Shown here in pieces: positions 12,955 through 12,974 of a stretch of DNA of 12,974 bases. Position numbers and translations under genes: made by a program. The stretch comes from Segatella salivae DSM 15606 (GTDB lineage Bacteria; Bacteroidota; Bacteroidia; Bacteroidales; Bacteroidaceae). The stretch covers positions 658,402-671,375 of the forward strand of contig NZ_GL629647.1 in assembly GCF_000185845.1 (NCBI RefSeq), read 5' to 3'. Position 1 is the first letter of the stretch, and every line of letters begins with the position of its first letter. Below the pieces are notes generated by a model, which saw only the letters and a list, made by a program, of their open reading frames with translations, did not search any database and had not been told where the DNA came from.

Positions 12955-12974
12955 AATAATCATTCTAATTTATT

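Overview
The window looks like a piece of a Bacteroidales chromosome, most likely Prevotella or a close relative. It is AT-rich. Several genes are preceded by the Bacteroidetes -7 promoter box TAnnTTTG, most start codons lack a Shine-Dalgarno (SD) sequence, and the gene content fits (RprX/RprY two-component system, rpsF-rpsR-rplI, aspS, pdxS-pdxT, a DUF2582 winged-helix protein). The genus is inferred from protein resemblance and was not tested by a search. There is no rRNA, tRNA, insertion sequence or CRISPR array. All genes but one are on the minus strand.

Layout, left to right. (1) 1-416: a tandem array of about ten 41-bp units. Each unit carries a small inverted repeat whose arms change in a compensatory way between units; the array is cut by the left edge. 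(2) 515-1235: two small winged-helix-type proteins with oppositely charged tails, separated by a strong terminator/attenuator hairpin. (3) 1399-3156: aspartyl-tRNA synthetase with its own promoter. (4) 3387-5804: a tightly overlapping operon in which a ThiD-like domain fused to an AraC DNA-binding domain is followed by pdxS and pdxT, the two subunits of PLP synthase, then a terminator. (5) 5901-8926: fabD coupled by a TAATG overlap to an alpha-amylase-family protein that is fused in frame to an AlaX-like tRNA-editing domain, then a terminator. (6) 9076-10232: rpsF-rpsR-rplI with a promoter, two strong internal SD sequences and a terminator. (7) 10387-10590: a small two-helix membrane protein on the plus strand, whose promoter is interleaved with that of rpsF. 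(8) 10600-12906: rprX-rprY, an envelope two-component system, with its promoter at the right edge.

Most of the window is housekeeping: tRNA charging, ribosomal proteins, fatty-acid initiation and vitamin B6 synthesis. The points of interest are the catalytically degenerate kinase-AraC fusion, which could act as a vitamin-sensing regulator of PLP synthesis; the GH13-tRNA-editing fusion; the covarying 41-bp array; the paired winged-helix genes; and the SD sequences found only at rpsR and rplI.
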